Source: Branchiostoma lanceolatum (lineage: Eukaryota; Chordata; Leptocardii; Amphioxiformes; Branchiostomatidae). Taken from it: a DNA stretch of 64,000 nucleotides. The notes under the pieces were generated by a model. That model was given only the letters and a program-made list of their open reading frames with translations. It searched no databases and was not told the origin of the DNA. The stretch spans positions 9,429,501 to 9,493,500 of the forward strand of contig NC_089726.1 in the NCBI RefSeq assembly GCF_035083965.1, in the 5' to 3' direction. The position numbers and the translations under genes were made by a program. Shown here piece by piece: positions 24,401 to 37,592 of the stretch. The stretch's first letter is position 1, and the number at the start of each line of letters is the position of its first letter.

Positions 24401-27400
24401 TAGGACATGGACTACAATACGTAATTTGAGAGGGCTTTTGGATAACCGTTTCGGGGACAACCGCCACCATGTCACCAACCCTGCCGGGAAAGACGCAGCG
24501 CGTCAGTTCATACACGACACTTTGAACGGTTACGGCTTGCAGATGGTCGGTGGTGACTTCAACACAGATGACTCAAACGTAAGGCACATGGTTTGCGTTT
24601 TAGTCTATATCATGCCGCTGTTGTTATTACATGATTTTTGGGATATTTGTTCATAAGCCGAATGATGCAGCTTTTTCTGGTCAACGATCGCGAATGTGTT
24701 AGTTAACCCCCCGGAAGGTTTTCGGTGCCGTAGGTCCAGGTAATAAGATACGCCAAAAATAGCTAACCAAGCAACTGAATAGACTTTTGAAACAGTCAGA
24801 CGTCTTATTGGCTTTTTGCTTAGTTTTTCTCCGAACAACAAAACATAAGACGATATGTTGGAGTTTTACTTAGGTTTTGAATGTGCTTATTATCAATGAG
24901 TCCTGATTGGGGTTTGAGGTTGTAATGATGATGATTTATGGGGATCGAGGAACTATCAATCTTTTTAAAAAATGTCGTTTTTGTTTTCCCCAGCGGAAGG
25001 GCTATAATGTAGTAGGACTGTGGCCGGGTCGCCTGACCGGAACGCGGCTGGACAGACCCATCGTGCTGACAGCTCACTACGATAGTCGACGAGACAGGGC
25101 TGCGGTCCAAGACAACGGGTCCGGTATGGCCGCCCTCATGGAGGCCGCTCGGATCATCACATCCCAGCCCTGCGTGCAGGAATACCTGGTCGTGTTTGCT
25201 GCGTTTGACTTTGAGATACAGGAGAGTCGAGGTAAATCGCTGCAATGCCCCTGTCATACGGCAGGAAAATCGATCGGCCGACGAGCCTGCGAGTTCTGAA
25301 TGACAATTTCTGCAGTAACAGGCCCGGTGTTCTTTCGATCTTCGCACGATTTTCAAAGATCGGCCGATGTTTGTAGGTTACAAAGCCTCATCAAATATAA
25401 CAGCAGATTTTAAGGCGAAAAATACGCTCAACCTTCTTGCACGCAGCAAACACGGCAGAAACCCATCGACTGAAAGGGGTATAATATAAATATGTGACTT
25501 CATTTTAAAACGTCATTGGAACGATACGTAACTAAACTAATCATCACTATTCTATATTTCTATTTATCATTTCTATTTGATGAACGTAGCACAGAATGTA
25601 TATAATAGCATTTATGACTTTGAATGAATGTGATATTTTTCGTGACATCAATATTCCTGACTCGTGCTATTTTCCCTACCACAGATGACGACAACGCAGC
25701 ATGTTATAACGGGTACTGTGGGAGTAAGGACTTCGTGGATAAGGTCATGGTCCGGTATCTTGATTCTGTTGGCGTCAACGTTGCCAACATCAATGGCGTC
25801 ATCATCTTAGACTCCATCCTCAACTTTAATGACACCCTGGGGGCACAGTCACTTCCCGAGACCTTCAAACAGGTGAGCCCTAATGCAATCAGCTGGCATG
25901 CAACAGAAAAAGAGATTAAGGATATAGCGTAGATGGATATGATATAATAGCAAACAAAATCGGTGGTGAAGCATACAATGAACTCGTGACCTTTATCAGG
26001 AGACTACTACTATTTCTAGACCTCAGAAAAGTGGAGCACTGCTGCCAAAAAAGAAGTCATTCCCCCCAAAAAATAGATTTTATACCGTAGCATTACTGTG
26101 ATATTATTAGCTAGAACCGTATCAATGGGGTACATGTATTCCCATAAAACTCAAAGGTATGCAAACAAAATTAACAAAAAGGCAAGGGTGACTAGCACAA
26201 TTTTTATGTCTGCTAAGACTTTCGTTGTCAACAGCAACAGCAATGACGTCAAAAGATTGAGTGACAAAAAATATGTTTTCCTCAGTTAAGTGTAGTACGT
26301 GATTTACGTCCCAAACAGATTGATTACAATTCGACACGACTCAAATCTGTTGATGAACACCATAATCGATTTCTTGACAGGTTCCTGGCTTAAAGCAGAG
26401 TTACGAGAGCGTAGAACAGGACGGCTTCAAGGGAAACTTCATCTTAGTGGCCGGCCGACAGGAGTACGACTTCCCGCTGTACTCGGCGTTCTACAACAGG
26501 TGGGACGCGGCCGGACATCCTCAGTACAAACGGCAGGTAGGAAGGAAATATGACTAACAAATTACAATGCTATTGTAGATGTTTTTATTATGTTTAGCCA
26601 TACCTAGTATGGCTAAACATATTGTTTTCTCTCATGTTTCTTCTTCTCCTGTCAAATCTTCAAATCGATTCATCTCTGTCATTTTTTGACCAAATGACCT
26701 GAAATTTGGTACAGAGGTAATGTAGGCAAAAAACCAATGTGCGTTCTTTTCCGTTTTTTGATATTGACCTTGAAAGTGATTTTATTGAGGTTTTTAGGCT
26801 ATTTTTAGCATATCTTGGCCTCCTGCGCCCTGGGATTTCAACCGAATGACCTGAAATTTGCTGTATACGTGGCTTGAACAAATATTTAAAGGACTACATT
26901 CCCATTTTTCGCATACATATATTCAAAACGATTTATTTTGGGCTTTCTTGACAATATTTGCCACTTCTGTCACTTTCAATACTACATATGACCTAAAGGT
27001 CATTGACCCCAAGTGCCTTGCACCTGGCCTTGCATGCCTGTGAGCCTTGCGACCACCTGATTGGTCAATTGGTTTAATCTAATTATCTTGCATTCCTGGC
27101 GCAGGTGTGCTAGTATTCATGCCAAATATGGTATGGGAATTCCTAGGACATGTCATTACATGGCTTTGTTCACTCTTTTTTTAACAAAGATACATGTACA
27201 ATATTGCTATAAGTTTCGAAACTATCACAATATAGATTCATCTTTTGTTCGTACAGTTTCGAACATTGGTTAAATGAGCCATACGAAAGCAATCTACACG
27301 TCCCTGCTAAGTAGCTGATAGCACCTAATGATAGACCAATAAAGACGCCCCACCGCGAGAAGCCTGGCAGGCGATCGTAGGTGTTTTGTTTACTTTCGCG

Positions 27401-30400
27401 GTATCAAAAATTTCCACGTGAAGAGCGCGGTTGGGTACTCCCAAAATCCTACTACGCCGGACAGAAAAGTTTCCATCAAATTTGTTAAAATCTTGAATAG
27501 ATCTAGTTTCAAGGAAACACGACACACACCACGCTATCGGCACGGTACGGGGGTGTCGCCAGCCGAACAAATCCCCCGCCGCTCACGTTAACCCGCACCC
27601 GTTGTTTACGTTTGGAACTGAGGTGAGCTGAGAAACACAACGCTCGTTCAAACCTTACTACTAGTACCGTTGACTGTCACGCCCTTCGAAGCGGTAAAAC
27701 TACAGTCCGAAGATTTCTGTGTGTCCTTCAACAACTACAGATAATCGAAGACTCGTCACGGCATGGCTAGCACAACAAAACAACGAGCGCGCTCAGCTTC
27801 TGTAACGTTACATATCGCCTCGTTTGCTTACGAGGAGGAAAGACCGGACATAAACATTTAACGTCATTATCGGGAAAACACCATGTTTCGTTAAACTGAG
27901 TGGTTAAACTGCAGTTTAGGAAATTTTATAACAGAAAATAAGTTAAATCAATGATTTTGTGAATGTTTATTTTAGCACTAGTTATTCCAGATATTTTCAA
28001 ACTCCAAATTCTTCAACACAACACGGGAGATCGTTTCTCCTCAGACTGGCGCGCAACTCCTGACAAAATTGATTGATGATCTCTCTCTGCCGCATACATG
28101 ATCAGAGGCGGGTGGTAGGCGGTGCGCGGGGAAACTTCAATATATATAATGTAGCGAAGTGTTGCACAAGGAATTCTCACGCTGAGGGGTACATGAAATA
28201 ATGCTTACAAAATAGACCTCTATGAATCGGGCTACATTCAGCAATGGTAGACGGATTCGGGGCATGCCGCGCAAAACACACGGTCTCACTGGGGACAGGC
28301 GTTTTGGTCCCGCACGTTGTCGCAGCGGTGCGTCGCCGCTACGCGATCGAAAGCACGCCGCTGTCTGTCTCGGACCAACACGCGTCTCCCGTGATGTGTA
28401 GCGTCCACCAGGCATTCCTACATGTCCTACGTACGGGCGTATGGATCGTAGAATTCGGCAAAAAAGGAATGATTAGGCCAGTAGAGTCAGTCCCCGGTAA
28501 GGTCAATGATTCGCCCGTTTGCGCTAGCTTGTAACGTTAAATGAATGCACCCTCTGGTGGCCAAACTTCACTGACAAACTTTCTCCCTATTATCATCATG
28601 AGCTTGCGTTAGTCTGGTACTAGTGACTATTATGTGCCGGGAATGTTTATCTATCGCACGCCTTGGAAGGAAGTTCAACCATGATAAATGGTCGGCCGTT
28701 GCGAAAATTTGGAATCCCATGCTGTTGATTTTCGTGATTTAATCTGTAAGAAAATATATTTTCATGTCGTTTATGTTTTTGGGACGGACGCCGGGACGGG
28801 GTGATTTTTTTCTATCATAACATTTTCGTCCCGTTAGTATTGCAAATCGAATCGTGTTGCACACGAGGCGAAACACTAAAAACGTGGGTCTTGTGGAGTG
28901 TTTTGGAGCGGGAAAATGCCGGATATTAGCGGTGCCGAACGGTGTACATCGTCGCGCGCGGGTGACGCTCCGTCAAAACAAATCCGCTGGTGGTTTAGCG
29001 CGGCCACCGAAAATAGGCAGAAACACACAGGAGGACTTAGCACCTTCGTTTATGGGGGCAATTGTGAAAATCTTTTGTTACAAATTGTTCGAACATTGAA
29101 ACATTTGGATAGATGGTTTGAAACTGTTCTAAATAAAGAGATTTTTTGTGTAGTTACGTTCGAAATGTTTCCAACGTATGTGAAATAAGTTCAAACATGT
29201 TATAAGTTTCAATTCTAATTGTTTGAACACTTTAGAACTATTGTGACTTAGACATTCTTTTAATCAAAATAGTTCAAACATATTACAAATATTATATTAA
29301 AACCCTCTCGGTGACTTGGAATTGACTCAAATATGTTGTTTTTGGTCATTTCCTTCTTCTGTCAAATCTTCATATGTATACTATGGAAAACTTCATTCTT
29401 CCGTGGGGTTGATCTTTTTTAATTCAATTTTGAACTGGGTTGATTATGCGCAAGAGTGTAATTTTTAGCGGATATTTTTCGACTGGTTTACATGGAAATG
29501 GCACGGAATATCCCATTCTTGCAAGGGGAGGATTCTTTAATTATTTCTTTCAATTTTGAGCTGGAATGATTATGAAAAAGTCCATTTGTTAGCAGAAGTG
29601 TATTTGTTAATCAATAAGTGGATATGGTTGTGGACTGGTCCATATTGTGTTGAGGTGCTACTGGAAGACTCAATTTTGGACTGGGGGATTCATTTTTTTA
29701 GTGCAAGTATTTTAGAATGGTCCATTGTTATTTTGGGAGAGTCCATTTTTTGCATGGCGAGGAGTATGGCTAAACATGCTGTATTTGCTCGCAAATGTTG
29801 CCTTTCTAGTTTCACAATGCCTGTTCGACGTTCATACAATGTACTAAAACAACAACAAAAATACACCTTTTTTAGTCGGCTCTGATCCCTCTGAAGGATG
29901 TGGTCTCAGCTGTAGAAACACAGTCGGACCCTAACTGGGAGGTGTACAAGGAGTTCATCAGTGACGACCTGATGAGTTTCTGGAACTCCAGCACGGACAT
30001 CAAGGCCATGTTGCTGACTGACACACGTAAGAATTTTTTTCAAGCAAGCGGTTTGAAATACACGATGCATTCTGAGCAGCCATGCTTCTTCTCATTATTG
30101 CAAAACATATACGAACTGACAGAGCAGTTTTATGGAGACTTTTAGACATTTAAACCACATTTCTTTATCATTTTAACTAATGACAATTGTAAAAGTGCAA
30201 ACTGCATTCGTTTAAACAGTAATTATATAAGACACTAAACTATCAAATGTTACTTAAAAGCACTTCTCACAATACCTTTTACATAATTCTGCTTTAAACT
30301 GGTGTGCATTAGTGTCCAGGCGTGGAAGAGGGAGACCCAACCACGGGGTTGATGACAAGATGGTCTTGACGGACGCCCGGCTTGAGTTCCTCAAGAAGAT

Positions 30401-33400
30401 CACAGATGTGGTCACCAGAACAGTGATGGACCTGGCTGAGTTCAAGCTCGAGTGTGAAGGTGATACCATTAATTGAATGAATGCAGCCGAGTTACCTATT
30501 CACCTATTATACTTTCGATGCTGCCCCATTGTCTTAGATGTATTAAAGTACTGTCTCGTGGCACAGAATAAAAAAATGATTTTACGCTTTGATAATCTTA
30601 CGATTTGTAAGTTGACACGTTCATGACACCCGGTGGTCAAATTCAGACTTAGAAACTCCAGCTGAATTTGAACCTAGTTGGTCGATGTTCGATATGACGT
30701 AATTTGATCCGAATAATTATGCTTTGGAAATTTTACGATTTGTACGTCGACACGTTAATGACACTTGCTGTTTTCTGTTGAATTCAGATCCAATGACTGG
30801 AGCTCCATCAGCCTTCAGAACAGGTCTCCAAATGAGCGGGACACTCGCCATGCCTGATGGAGACCACAACATTACTATCACAGTGGACAAGTTCACGTCT
30901 TCAGGAAGGCTTGAGATAACTGTGACGTTCGTTGCGACTGGAGGGGTACACAAGTATGAAGGTACTATACATAGCTTCAACTTGAATAAGCGTCAAAACA
31001 GTTCCATGCCATCCATTGATCACATGAAGGAGTCAAACCATACTTCAAGCAATGGATACGGCATTATAAATATCATGCAAGGTACACCAATGGGCATTAC
31101 ATGCATGGCAACCATTTTGTGTGTGCTGGTTGCAGTCTTTCGGAGTGTGCTTCAATACTTCTGACTAGTTAGTACCTTTATGTATTACCTTTATCTCTAC
31201 TTATTGTGATTTCTGTATTTTACTTATGACTAGATATTGTTATTTCTTGATTACTGTGATTGTTAGAAGCATTTGTTGAGACTTAATGTATATAGACCAG
31301 TTGTATGATCTCATCTATATAATCTGTGATTATCACTTGCACTCCGCCGGAGGTGCCAGTCATGTAACTAGAAAGGGAACATTTCCAAGCAAATACATAA
31401 TGTCTGCCTTCATATGGTCTAGCCTAGCAGATTACAACTCTGTTTATTCGTACTCAAACATGCTCATATATATGGTGACCAGCTCCTCAGATCTGTCCTG
31501 CCACTTACTATGCAATGTAATGGAACACCACAGGGTGCCTGCTATTTTACCAGTATGGGGACAGCCGTCTGCGCCAGGTCATTGATCTTATTTATTTGGA
31601 GAAGAGGACGGAGAGGAACAGAGCAAAAACAATATGTTTTCCTTCCGTGAAGGTAGACATACTAAACCATTTTGGGTCATTTTGTTTCCAATCAAGGACG
31701 CTTCAATGCAGATAACCATCGTGTGTCGCTGTGGGTTCCAGACCCCGAATGGGACTTAGTGAACTGTGTCTTGTCAGGTCACGTGAGTATAGCATTGGGA
31801 AAATGTTCAAGATTTGATTGTTTACATGTTATCCGTTGCATACTGAATGGACGTATACTGTTGAGTGTTGATGCACTATTGTACTTTTAGAAAACAACGC
31901 TTGAATAGGTTATCGTAAGATGCAACGTTTTCCTGAGACCTCTATGACGAATATTGTGCTTGTTTTCAGCTACATGAAGTAAACAAGGGAGTATTGTTTA
32001 TGGGGGAAATAAACGGAAAGTGTGGTGACTATTGGCCCCACGATGTCCTCACAATAGTAGCCAGCTCCTCCACAGGTACGTAAAGCCATCGACGTCATTG
32101 ATTTCTGAATTCTCTGCTTCTGCAATGTAATAGTGCATGTAACCAAATATGTCAAGATTATCAATAAAAGAATCAACAAATGAGTCCACAATTAAGGATG
32201 TTCACTTCTGCTTTTACAGGATCGTGTGGTCTCTTCCCATCAACCACTACGGAAAATCTGCGCTCGCTTCTGACCGACCATTTCAGCGAAAACCGCCACC
32301 ACGTGACCAACCTCGCAGGGAAGCGGGCGGCAGCAGACTACATTCACGCCACTCTGAAGAGTTACGGCATGCAGATTTTCGTCGATTATTTCGACACAGA
32401 GTACTCTGAGGTAAGATTAGCTTCAGCAATCTTCTCTTAAGCAAGCAGTAACGTACGTATCAAAGCGTGTTTACTTAAGGTATCAAGAAACAATCGATTA
32501 ACGAAGACTCAAGCTATTGTTGAAATTTAGAATGTCTAACGGATGGTGCAAGTAATCTCAGAATGACCATGTTGTGAAATGAATCTACTTCTGTCTCTCT
32601 CAGTACAAAGGTCAGAATATCATAGGAATATGGCGAGGCTCCAACCCTGAAGGACATGGTCAAACAGATAAACCCGTGATTCTTGGAGCTAACTACGACA
32701 CCTGTAGGAAAAATCCCGGAGTGGACGACAACGGATCTGGTCTTGCAGCTCTGATGGAAGCCGCTAGGGTCATCACCTCACAGCCGTGCATCCCTAACTA
32801 CTCCGTGGTCTTCGTCGCGTTTGACCTGCAATGTAACGATTCCTCGGGTAAGCGGTTATCACTAGCCAATTTTAGAAGATCCGAAAGAAAAGAAGCTAAC
32901 AAACATAGCGTGACTCAAACTTCGGTCCTAGCGGTCCGCCCGTCTACTATCTCTTCGTGAGGGGCCATGTTGCTCCTGACGAGATACTGTTTAATACATA
33001 TAGGTTACCGTCTACCCAGTTTCTACGGCTAGGCACTGTCGCAAATATCTAACTTGTTTATTAGATTTTTTGAGTGTTCATTCTGTTTTTGTTGTTGTAT
33101 ACTTTCCCTCAGACAATGACATGTCAGCGTGCTCTAAAGGACAGTGTGGAAGCGAGGACTTTGTGGAAAAAAATCTTACCCCATACATGGCCTCTCTTGG
33201 CCTGAAACTATCGGACATTCGGGGTGTGATCATTATGGACTCCATACTCAACTACAACAACACAAAATACTCACAAGAGGTTCCTTGGCAGTTCGAAAAC
33301 GTTCGTATATCTAGATTGAAAAAATGTTTACAACAGAGAACAATTCAAAAATATGAGCATAAATATATTTAGCATATGTATTCTATTACCACATGCTACA

Positions 33401-36400
33401 CTGCAAGGGTATTTCACTTTCATTGGTTTCATCGTAATTCGCATGGCACGTGTCAACCACGGGATATCTTTGAATCAACATATCTTTGAATCAACACATT
33501 GTAAACATTAGAAGAAGAAAAAAACGAATTATGCGTTTAGCTATTTGTTACATGGCAAATATGTCTTAGCTTTCTTTACACGTAACAGTACACATCACAT
33601 CTCATTTCAAACAGCATATTTAGAAATCAAATTGAAGGAGACCAGGTTTTGGTTTAATATCATCAAGACGTGAATCTATTGATATGCATCTCTGTGTAGA
33701 CTCCTTTATGGGACGAGGTGTATGTACAAGAGCAAGACGAGGACTTCCGAGGAAATTTCATCAGTATATTCACCAGACAGGGCTACGACCAGTCGCTGTA
33801 CTCCATCTTCCACGACAGATGGGACGAGGAGTGCGATCCAAAGTACAAGAGACGGGTAAGCGAAATGTACTGCAAGAATTCGGACGCAGAAATGCAATGA
33901 CGAGCAAATATATATATCATATTCAACTAGAAACCTCCTTTATGAAAAAATTAAATTTATACCACGCATATTGAAAGAGGCCATCTTAGCTCTCCCAGTG
34001 GAAGCTGGTTCTTTGAACCGGAAGTGACGTTGACTTGTAAAATACCGTCGAGGATGTTGTCAGCAACATGTTGTTTGTTACCTTTCTAAGGACGCGCTTA
34101 TACCCTACAAGAACATTGCCGACGAGATAGAGTCCACCTTGGATCCCTACTGGGCTATTTACCAGGAGGTTTCACAGGACCTCGGCAGCTTCTGGAAAGC
34201 CAGCGGTGACATCAAGGGACTGCTCTTGACCGACACAGGTAAGTAGGTCTTATGGCGTGACGTCAAAGCCACCGCCTCCTGGTTGGTGGATCCTGGCGAC
34301 TTCCATGGCCAGGTGTAAGCTTCCAGTATGGAGGACAATACCAACAATCTTTATTGACACAACAAAAATACCTCCATAGTCACGTGACATTACGTCATAG
34401 TCACATGAGTGCTAAAACCTTATACACATGGGTTTCTTCTTATACGGTCTGTGTTGTGGTGTCAAGGAAATCCATGCAGAGCTAACTGCAGTTGTTACCT
34501 GCTATCAACGAAGGATAACGATAGATTTGAAACAACAAACAAACAAATGAATTACTTTAAACAAGGAGGTTATAGAGACTAAAGCAGCATGTTGAGGCGC
34601 ATCTTAGCTATTCAGGTCAAGGAAAAATATTTTTATCAGACAATTTCGTTAAAACTATAGTTTTGTTTCGCTTAATTTCCTGTGTACCTGCAAGAACAAA
34701 ATCGTGGCAGAGAAGTTGGCCGTCACGAGAAACTACCGCTGACGGACGAAAGGCTTGGATTCCTGAAGAAGATAACAAACGTGGTGATCAGGACTACGAT
34801 GGACATGGCCGGTTTTCCTATTAGATGTCACTGTAAGGTTCCTTTACATCGTTTCCATTTTCTGTGTTTTTCGGAATTGATCGTTGAAATACGTTTTCAT
34901 TGATAAGTTTTGATACAATCAATGGTTACTGTATCTTTTCTTTCTTCTTGTAACACATTTAGCTCCAGTTAATGCTGCCCCGCAAGGGTTTGACAAAGGC
35001 ATCCAGTTGGATGGAAAACTATCTCTGCCAGAAGGAGACAAAGACTACAGCCTCGTGATCAATACATTCGAGCTTACGGGAAGGGTCGACGCTACTCTCC
35101 TCAATAGCACCTGGAGCATCGATATGTCAGGTACATTATTTTCTAAGTTCAGTAACTGTGAAATTGTCAATGTTTTTTATGTGGGATGTTATATCGTCTT
35201 AATGCAAGTTTATAATGAGACAATTAGACTTAAGTAAATTCAGCTGGATATCGTTGAGGAAAAGAAGGAAACTGTTATTGCAAACTGAAGCCGTCTTTTG
35301 AAACAACTGTTAACCTATATTCCTACAGGACATTTCATCTCCAATTCACATATTCTGGAGCTGCGTTTGCTAGAACCTGAATGGCACTCACTGACATGTG
35401 TGATGATTGGACACGTGAGTATCTAAACTGCGTAAAGTCAATTTCTGCATTTATAACATAGCGGCGGCTGTGAACTAAATGCAAAAATACTCACCTCAAC
35501 CAAGTCAAACCCTATACGGGCCATTCAATTTTGCTATGTTTTTGAGGCCGTACCAATAAACCAATAAGATATTCCCTCAGTCATAACTGATTTGTTGAAA
35601 ATGAGACTTTCAGTATTTGACGATGCTCGAGCTTTGTAAAACCACGTCTTCTCGCCTCGTGAGCGGTAGGTCGTGGGTTCAATTTTTGATGAACTCATAC
35701 ATTTTTGTTATTTTTGTCCTTTTTTTCTCTCTCTTATTTTTGTATTATCTCACAGGATCATCTTCGCGGTTATTGTTATATAAGAGGCTATGTTAAGAGT
35801 AGGGAGTTAGAGTTAGGATCATGAGGTGTTATTGGCAAGATCATTAAATTCCATAATGTATGCTTTGATTGGGCTCCTAACAAATTTATTCCTGTCAATA
35901 GTGAGAGAAAAAGTCATTTCATCCTGTCAATAGTGGGCAAAAAATCGGTAATAAATCCCATTGACATAAACACCGTGTCAATAGTAAATGAAATTAACAA
36001 GAACAAGCTGTCAGTTGCCTTGGCATATGAAAAAGCATCACCGATTTAAGAAGAATATCTAAAGAATAATAATAGTAAAGAATAAGAATGATATTGCAGA
36101 AATATTCCGACTCGATGGGTTAAAGTTTATTCTGAATCATTAGGGTTCTTTACTCACTGTTTTCTTCTAATGAATGACAACCACGCGTCACACCACTCTG
36201 CAGCTGTTGGGGAGCGGTTCCGGTGTGCTGTATTCAGGTGGCGCTCACGGTTCATGTAGCGGCGCCTGGCCGGAAGGCCATGTCGGCTTCACCCTTAACA
36301 GTGCGAAAGGTTCGTAAAACAAGTCTCAATATCTTATTGTTGTCGTTATTAACTTGAAGTTTACACATCTTTTTTAACGTTAATGGCTTCAGCAGTATGT

Positions 36401-37102
36401 TATATTCAGTCAATGTATGTTCCTTTGAGTAAGGATTGATAGTCCAACACTATTTAAATACCAGGTTGCTTTCACACTGTTTTGCTATGCACCTTCATGG
36501 GTACTAACGTAACCGTCCCTTATTTCCTCAATGTCCCTAAGCATGCTCTACATCATTTTTGAATGGTGGCTGACACCGTAGGTCCTACACTGGTGTAATG
36601 GTTACATTCTCTCCTCTTCCTCTTTTTTTATGCATCCTCCTAACCCATTCAAGTTAATCTACTCACAATACTTTGTAATTATGTGTGCACAGGTAGTCAA
36701 ACTTTCGGTGGCCTCGGTGTGGGGAATGGCGGCCTTGTTGTTGTCGGACTGGTGGCTGGAGTCATCCTCACGCTCCTTGTCGGTGCTGCTGTTTGGTTCT
36801 TCCGTAAGAGGTGAGTGCTTACACATTCAGCCATTCATGTCAAATTCAAAGCTGTGCAACTACTCGAATAAACCCCTTCTTACACATAGCCTCCTAGATC
36901 CTGAACACCATGAGTGCCATGTAATTATCTTTGAGGTAATTATTTCTGAAGAGCGGCTATAGCCGACAAGGCTCTAAGGAAAAATATTCATGTTTTAATT
37001 CATCTTATTTTGCTCCTAACGCCAGTCACGGCTATGTCTGTTTACAGGCGACCATCATCGCGGGGTGGACCGGCCTTCCAGCCTCTGCAAGTGGCTACCT
37101 AA
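21417..37102 (+). CDS. Gene D/E: two FN2 modules plus two tandem M28-like units, type I membrane protein (1118 aa)
   Basis: Exons: 21417-21468, 22787-22918, 23353-23487, 24385-24578, 24994-25231, 25685-25872, 26381-26536, 29876-30026, 30313-30459, 30788-30961, 31697-31782, 31970-32075, 32220-32410, 32604-32847, 33113-33300, 33700-33855, 34091-34238, 34695-34832, 34963-35130, 35329-35414, 36204-36309, 36693-36810, 37048-37102. Order: signal peptide (1-17), FN2 (18-61), FN2 (62-106), M28 unit 1 with beta domain (107-586), M28 unit 2 with beta domain (587-1061), TM (1075-1098), tail RRPSSRGGPAFQPLQVAT. No TM, stop, promoter or signal exon separates the units, and the phase 1 junction 32075/32220 joins in frame, so I call one gene. 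Both units lack catalytic residues (see unit entries). Likely a cell-surface binding protein; the function is inferred. Two separate transcripts remain a formal alternative. Confidence 0.85.
22480..22722. mobile_element. MITE-like element, copy 2 (D/E intron 1)
   Basis: A 243-bp partner of 3142-3363. Terminal inverted repeats read GCCCCCATCTCACAGGACCC on the left and the complementary GGGTCCAGTGAGAGGGGGGC on the right. Flanked by TTA-like bases (GTTAA / TTTTA), which would suit a Harbinger-type target site but is not clean. Confidence 0.78.
22787..22918 (+). other. Fibronectin type II module 1 exon of gene D/E
   Basis: A single 132-nt exon in phase 1-1 encodes residues 18-61 with the FN2 pattern: Cys21, FPF, a Tyr/Gly core, Cys35, WCS with Cys46, and YC with Cys59. 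FN2 modules in known proteins bind collagen or phosphocholine-type ligands. No such module occurs in genes B, C or F/G. Confidence 0.9.
23217..23335. repeat. ~24-bp degenerate tandem repeat upstream of the second FN2 exon
   Basis: Repeats of ACGTACGTGTAAACTGCATG-like units ending 17 bases before the acceptor of exon 3. It is self-complementary (ACGTACGT), so it may form hairpins near the splice site. Confidence 0.85.
23353..23487 (+). other. Fibronectin type II module 2 exon of gene D/E
   Basis: A 135-nt exon in phase 1-1 encodes residues 62-106: Cys64, SFPFTYQG, Cys78, PWCS with Cys88, and WAWC with Cys102. All four disulfide cysteines are present. Confidence 0.9.
24385..32075 (+). other. 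D/E M28-like unit 1
   Basis: Nine exons, residues 107-586. Retained: His199 (TAHYDS), Asp211 (QDNGSG), Glu245 (first Glu of FDFE, the general-base position) and Asp293 (IILDS). Lost: the metal-ligand Glu is Ile246 (FDFEI). The YHxxxD motif is replaced by PNHGVDD, with a His (426) one residue away from its expected place. The unit is nearly the same as F/G unit 1. Confidence 0.8.
26590..29777. mobile_element. 3.2-kb inverted-repeat-bounded insertion in D/E intron 7
   Basis: ATGTTTAGCCATAC at 26590-26603 and its exact complement GTATGGCTAAACAT at 29764-29777 bound the block. The left end also carries a second complementary arm at 26607-26620, making a tight hairpin. The equivalent F/G intron is only 102 bases long and shares the first ~50 bases (GGAAGGAAATATGACT), so the block is an insertion in D/E. 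The interior is GC-rich at 27300-28560 and 28850-29060. No transposase was recognised. 29090-29310 resembles 44380-44590. Confidence 0.6.
32220..36309 (+). other. D/E M28-like unit 2
   Basis: Nine exons, residues 587-1061. The first metal ligand His is Asn680 (GANYDT), the Glu-Glu pair is Gln726-Cys727 (FDLQC) and the YHxxxD motif is absent (RGREVGRHEK). Asp692 (DDNGSG) and Asp774 (IIMDS) remain. With three metal-site positions lost, this unit should be catalytically dead. Its beta domain keeps the cysteine pair (LTCVMIGH, GSCSGAWP). Confidence 0.82.
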
Positions 37103-37592
37103 GTCATGACCCAAATAGAGTACGTAGTAGCATGGTATATTTCAAGGAAACAATACAAGTCGGTCTTGCACCAAAAGCTGAATTGCGCCGAGATTTACAG
37201 TTGATTACATTAACGACTTATACAATAAGAGCTACAAAGGATTGAGTATTGACACTTGGCTCCAACGTTTTCTCATGGAATCCCGGAGACACTGTCCCTT
37301 TGAGATTGTATCATACAAACTGACATCGTTTCATCGACGTGTTTGTCAGAACTGTTTCAAAATCCAAGATAGCAGTTATAAGAACAGTAATAGCCTTTTT
37401 GTCCATGATTTAAGTTCTCAGTGCTTTACTTCAGTTGCTGGAAAAACAGGTCTGAAGAAATGGACTCAGTACCTAGCATCACCGAGTAAGCGATATTCGT
37501 GATCAGTTTCGCGAACAGAAACGCCTTTCCTGCTGGACATAATTTTTGTGTCATGATGGTACTAGATTGATCGCGTACAGAAAACTGTAAGA

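Noticed and set aside
30261-31164. 146-codon frame around D/E exon 10 with an apparent hydrophobic end
   Set aside because: It reads past the GTACTA donor at 30961; the paralogous F/G exon ends at the same place and the next exon joins in frame.
32076-32219. Possible gene boundary between D/E unit 1 and unit 2
   Set aside because: The interval is only 144 bases, contains no promoter, signal peptide or stop exon, and the flanking exons join in phase.
35640-35700. tRNA-like B box (GTGGGTTCAATTTTTG), possible tRNA or SINE
   Set aside because: No cloverleaf could be folded by eye, the A box is poor, and a similar stretch at about 56440 is simply the homologous F/G intron.
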